A DNA stretch of 64,000 nt from Engraulis encrasicolus (Eukaryota; Chordata; Actinopteri; Clupeiformes; Engraulidae): assembly GCF_034702125.1 (NCBI RefSeq), contig NC_085857.1:58623067-58687066 (forward strand). The letters are read 5' to 3'. The translations under genes were made by a program, and so were the position numbers. Under the pieces are notes generated by a model that was given only the letters and a program-made list of their open reading frames with translations, made no database searches and was not told the origin of the DNA. This document shows, piece after piece, positions 47,240-64,000 of this stretch (positions are counted from its first letter, which is position 1; every line of letters begins with the position of its first letter).

Positions 47240-47273
47240 CTCAAGCACAAAGAAAATGAAGGAGAAGAAAAAG
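47240..47273 (+). CDS. Possible mini-exon of gene C (LKHKENEGEEK)
   Basis: 34-nt segment between acceptor tgaacag and donor AAG|gtacac, the donor running straight into (CA)n. Two frames are open: LKHKENEGEEK (one base left over) and STKKMKEKKK (in phase with 51549). The LKHK start is shared with 51549 and resembles 9661 of gene B. Confidence 0.35.
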
Positions 47274-47420
<147 letters not shown>

Positions 47421-47516
47421 TACTTGACAATCATGATTCTTGTACTGTGATGTCACCAGTGCTTGAAAGTAATTATTATTAATAGGTGGCCCCTCTCAAT
47501 TAGATAAGAACAAAAG

Positions 47517-49111
47517 GTAACACTTTATTTTAGGGACACATCTATTAGCACTAATACATACAATATTAATGCATGTGTAAGTAACTTGTAAGGCATGTAC
47601 TAAGCAAAATAAGACAGTTGTTAAGCATGTATTCACAAATGTCTTGTTCATGCCCAATTAGGGATGTATTACTAATATAACCTTAGTAAGGACCAGTAAG
47701 CCTATATTTCTATTTATTAGTAAGTAGTAAGTGGCAGAATACAATGTGTATAAGCTCCCGACACACTGTGTGAACAAACCCTGAACAGTGTGAAAACAGA
47801 TGCAGAATAAGGGTCCCTATTCTAAAGTGATGCATTGGTCAGCCCAGATGGCTCAGGGCCTCTGCACTACCAAAGTCCTAGGGCCCCCACACCACCCAGG
47901 CCTGCACTACCTAGCCCCCCCGATCTACAAAGTGTAAGGGTATATCAAATAATTAATATTTACCTAGCTGAGTCATCTAGTTTTCTCTTGTTCATATCAA
48001 TGAGAGGGAGGTAACAAGAGCCTATATATAGCAAGGATTTAACATACACTTGTCAATGGTGGTGGGTTGGTGAGATGTAATTTTTTTTCATGTACCACTG
48101 AGTTTTAATTGTAAAAAAACCCAAAATAAATGCAGAACATTAGAATAATAGTTTTGAAGCCAAACTAATCTATTCTTTTGTGATAATTAAGTGAATGTTT
48201 GAGAACATTAGCTTCAAGAAGTGCAGTGCATGATGGGTACGCAATCTAGGCCAACAGACAACCTACCCAGCTCTGAGCCTACGTCCTTAGCTCCTCCCCT
48301 CACTTGTGAAATTTAGTTGCTATCCAAACAATTTGCCATGTACGTAACAACAGAAATATTGCTGCATTGGCCATGCATTGCATTTCTGACTAAGGGCGTA
48401 CCCATCATGCACTGCACTTCTTGTAGCTAAGTTTCTCAAACATTAACTTATTTATCAGAAAGGAATAGCTTAGTTTCGCTTCCAAAATATTACTCATCGT
48501 TATATTCTGCATTTATTGTAGGGTTTTTACAATTAAAACTAATTGGTGTATGAAAAAATGACATCTCACCACCCACCGTCATTGATAACTTTACGTCCAA
48601 TCCTTGCTATATACTGTATTGCTTCCAATTACTCATTATTATAGTGAGTAGAATAAGTGAGATCTTCATACCTACTGAGACTAATAGAATCTGAAATGCT
48701 CTTACACTTTGCTTCCCGGGGGGGGGGGGGGGGGGGGGTCGGGGGGGGGGGACGTAGAGTGGGGGCCCTAGATAGTGCGGGGGCTGAGCAATGCATCACT
48801 TTAGAATAGGGACCCTTATTCCACATCTGTTTTCACACTGTTCAGGGTTTGTTCACACAGTGTACCAGGAGCTTATACACATTGTATTCTGGCCCTTACT
48901 CCTTACACATAAATAGAAATCTAGGTCTACTAGGTCCTTACTAAGGTTATATTGGTAATAAATCCCTTATTGTGCATGAACAAGACATTTGTGAATACAT
49001 GCTTAACAACTGTCTTATTTTGCTTAGTACATGCCTTACAAGTTACTTACACATGCATTAATATTTTATGTATTAGTGCTAATAGATGTGTCCCTAAAAT
49101 AAAGTGTTACA
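47517..49111. mobile_element. 1.6-kb foldback element with GTAACACTTTA ends
   Basis: The left half (47517 to about 48300) is repeated in inverted order to 49111. Matched pairs: gtaacactttattttaggga with its complement at the end; tgatgcattg with caatgcatca; gtgcagtgcatgatgggtac with its complement near 48400; and the aattgtaaaaaaaccc segment with gggtttttacaatt. No coding sequence; includes a G-rich run at about 48718-48751. No clean target duplication seen. Confidence 0.78.
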
Positions 49112-49310
49112 GAAAAAAATTGAAAAACATATAGACCAAAATTAATGTATGTATGCGAAGTATTCTTGTTTGCAGCTTGTTTCCAGAATGTATGCTGCCC
49201 ATTCACAAATGTTATCTTTACATGCATACCGGTATTCATTGGTTCACACCAGGTGTGAACATATTTGGTGGCATAAATTACTGTACTTTGGTCGGACCAG
49301 TAAACATTAA

Positions 49311-51380
49311 CTCATTGGCTGCCTTGGGCGACGAATGACGTCATTTCGAATAGTGATGCCCCCTGCCTTTGGCGGCGTTTGCTGATAATTGCGTTTTTTT
49401 TTTTACAGCTATGCCTTGAGGACGGCCTGACCTATGCTGTGTATAAATTTCACGCCTCTAGGCATGTTCAAACTGTTCCCGTAGGTGGCAGAAGTGTCCT
49501 TAGGAACAGTCAGGGCAGGGCATTAGCTCAGAGCAAGAGGAAATGTCAAAACAAAAACATCCCTTTTTACTATTATAATCTCAAAAGTAGCATAGCAAAA
49601 TCATTTTTGAAAGTAAAGCACCTGTGACAGTAGTATACTTTCTTGCCCTCTGATTTTAACACAGGTCGGCTACTGATTTTAGCGTCAGAGCCTCGCAAAA
49701 AAAAAAAAACTTCCTCTCATGAACTACAACTCCCCCCTTTTGCTATCTAGCTAGTAGGCAGTGTAGCTAGCTTGTCCAAAATACACCATGTTCAACCAGA
49801 GGGTAACACTTTATAATAATGTTACTTAGTAAAGACTCAGTAAATAACTAACTAATGATGAATAAAACATTAACAAATGTTTTTATTATTAACTAAGCTT
49901 TATTAATGCTTTACAACATATCTACAAATGATATATTCAAGACTTTACACACCTTATAACAGAGTATTTTATTCATTTACAAGCAACTTGTAAATGTTTG
50001 ATAAATATAAAATATTAACATAGCATTTCCTAGTCATTTACTAGCATTTGTTAGCATTTCCTAGTCATTTACAAACGTTTGTTAATGTTTTGTTCATCAA
50101 TAGTTAATTATTTATTAAGTCTTTATAATGTTTTTTTGCATCCATTATTCTAAAGTGTTACCAACCAGAAGATCTGTGTGGCAACCATTTAATTTTGGAT
50201 ATGTGATCAGCCTACACAATATCAGGATGATGTGTACAAAAGATCATCTAACAGGAAAATACAACAGTATGGGACTGGTGGTGATGTGTAGTCACCTCAG
50301 TTGGGAATGCTTGGCTATAAAGTTTGCTACGCTAGTTAGCTAGCACGAAATCGCTAACAACTTACAACTAAGCCTAAATAAAGGAGCCTTGGTAAATCAA
50401 CAATTTTTACTTTTTACTTACTATTACTTACAACTATTTTTGATGGATCTGTATAGTATGATCAGCTTACTGTATCATCAAAAAAAACGGGGGTTGCAGA
50501 TTCTTGGAACAGAGTAGCCTTTGTGTCTGGTCAGATGCATTCAGCTCACATGAGAAAGCATTGCACTTAGCCTCAGACCAGCTAGCCTTCACCACTCCAA
50601 TCGGCTTGTGAAATGTTGGATATGTGATCAGTACTTTATCAAAAGAAAATTCATTGATCAATATATGACAAGATCACTATAGCAGAAACATGATGACCGT
50701 AATCATCAATCTGCAAATTGTCCGCTCTGCCAAAGAAGCTGCAGTAAGATAGCTGGGCTGCCTGCCTGGCTCCCCTTCACACACACACACGGTGTCGGAG
50801 GAAACAAACCAGCTGTGATTCGTTCCCCAACGAGAGGACAGGCTAAACAGAGGGAGGACGATGAGACAGTATTTCTGTGAGTTCACGGAGTTACATGCAC
50901 CTGCTGTCATGATCCATTGTGCGCGCCAGCAACAAACCAAAACACTCTTGTTTTCGAGCCCACCCCCGTTATATTTCAGTACATTATTAGGTTGAAAAGA
51001 TCATACAAACGATCTTTTGTTCAGGCTACAGATGACAGAAGACTCTGTAATAGCATCTGATACTAGGTTTGGAGTTGTTAGGACGATGTCATTATGGGCA
51101 AAAACGTTTGCTATTATAGTTCTACTTCAAATGGCGTTTTCTCAGCTTTTTGGCTGGAAAGCAGCATTTTCAGCAGATGATTATGAAAGAACGGACATGG
51201 GTAGAGAGACACCGTTTTTTTCTGATGACAAATGAGCGTCGAATCTGTGTTTTGATAGGTATGGTGTTGACATAGACACCGAACTCAATTTTCTGTAAAC
51301 CTCCAAAAAACACCAAAAAAGCTGAAAAATCTCTGGCACTCCGAGTTACTCTTTTATGGAAATGACTGGCAGCCAATGAG
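49311..51380. mobile_element. TTAA-flanked DNA transposon, TIR CTCATTGGCTGCC
   Basis: 2070 bp bounded by the inverted terminus CTCATTGGCTGCC, with TTAA on both sides (49307-49310 and 51381-51384). TTAA target sites suggest piggyBac or Kolobok type. No transposase seen. Contains the nested MITE at 49801-50162. Confidence 0.72.
49801..50162. mobile_element. MITE nested in the TTAA element, TSD AACCAGA
   Basis: About 362 bp with inverted ends GGTAACACTTTA and flanks AACCAGA (49794-49800 and 50163-50169). Shares its end sequence with the 1.6-kb foldback at 47517. Confidence 0.75.
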
Positions 51381-51548
51381 TTAACTGAGTTACTGAGTAA
51401 ACATCCATGACAAGATCAAATTTGTGAAAGAGCTGCACACAGGTTGAAAATAAACAACTAAGATGACATACTAGTACCTTTACAGAAATGATCTCTCCAG
51501 TCAAGACTATGTTAAAGATGTACCATTGATTTTTTTTCTGTCAGCAAG

Positions 51549-63703
<12,155 letters not shown>

Positions 63704-64000
63704 GTAAAAACAACAGTGTTGGGCAAATTACTCAAAAACTTAATATGGATCTCGCAATTTACAGTGTAATTCAAGTTCATGACTCATGACTCTTTAACTT
63801 CCCATCCACGAGGATGGGACTAAAAAGAATAAAAAGTAGCATATTCAGGAATAGCTTCTTTCTGACCCACCTTACTACACACCATTAAAATCCATGTAAC
63901 AGTATAACATGTTGTAACTTAAGTTACTAGCATTTGTAACTAGTATATATTAAAGCTTTTTTACTCTGTAATGGCTTAATTTACATTACTTAGTTACAGC

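Overview
The window is nuclear DNA of a bony fish. Three things support this: an interferon-induced GTPase family (IFI44/IFI44L-like) in tandem with vertebrate-type exon-intron structure, teleost-type transposons (hAT, PIF/Harbinger, Ty3/Gypsy, TTAA-target elements, SINE-like tails), and very dense long microsatellites ((CA)n, (CT)n, (GA)n, poly-C). The species cannot be named from sequence alone. Single-base and 4-base N gaps (28689, 37834-37837) show it is an assembled draft.

Backbone: three IFI44-like genes lie head to tail on the + strand. Gene A (906-4178) enters from the left edge with its last four coding exons. Gene B (coding exons recognised from 12725 to 21178) is nearly complete; only its 5' end is unresolved. 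Gene C (51549 to 63703, perhaps starting further upstream) leaves through the right edge. Equivalent exons have matching lengths (34, 95-98, 101, 147/156, 172 and 101 nt) and phases, so they are paralogues made by tandem duplication. The family has a dynamin-like/septin-like GTP-binding core (P-loop GPVGxGKS, DxMG, and an LTNID-like G4) and is induced by interferon in vertebrates. Gene A differs by a long, low-complexity C-terminal tail and an altered G4 motif. Gene C differs by a GC-AG intron inside the P-loop codon.

Between and inside these genes is a layered transposon landscape. The largest object (32591-46247) is an autonomous PIF/Harbinger transposon. It carries a plus-strand DDE transposase and a minus-strand Myb/SANT-like gene, both with TATA boxes and intact reading frames. 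It was broken by a 9989-bp Ty3/Gypsy LTR retrotransposon (33610-43598, 4-bp target duplication ACTG). That retrotransposon is itself mosaic: between its outer LTR pair lies a second, different LTR (35527-36689) followed by its own primer-binding site and gag-pol. gag is open, whereas pol carries two stops, one frameshift and the N gap.

Other elements with readable ends are hAT-type non-autonomous elements at 16622-18103, 24637-26078 and 52527-54115, a 3-bp-TSD element at 10705-12012, TTAA-flanked elements at 49311-51380 (with a nested 362-bp MITE) and about 57014-57977, a foldback at about 4565-5680, a 1.6-kb foldback at about 47517-49111, and a 1.1-kb element with long terminal inverted repeats at 61707-62812. 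Most sit in introns of genes B and C, which explains the very long introns. Microsatellites abut many splice sites of the IFI44-like genes and in places form the splice signals themselves.
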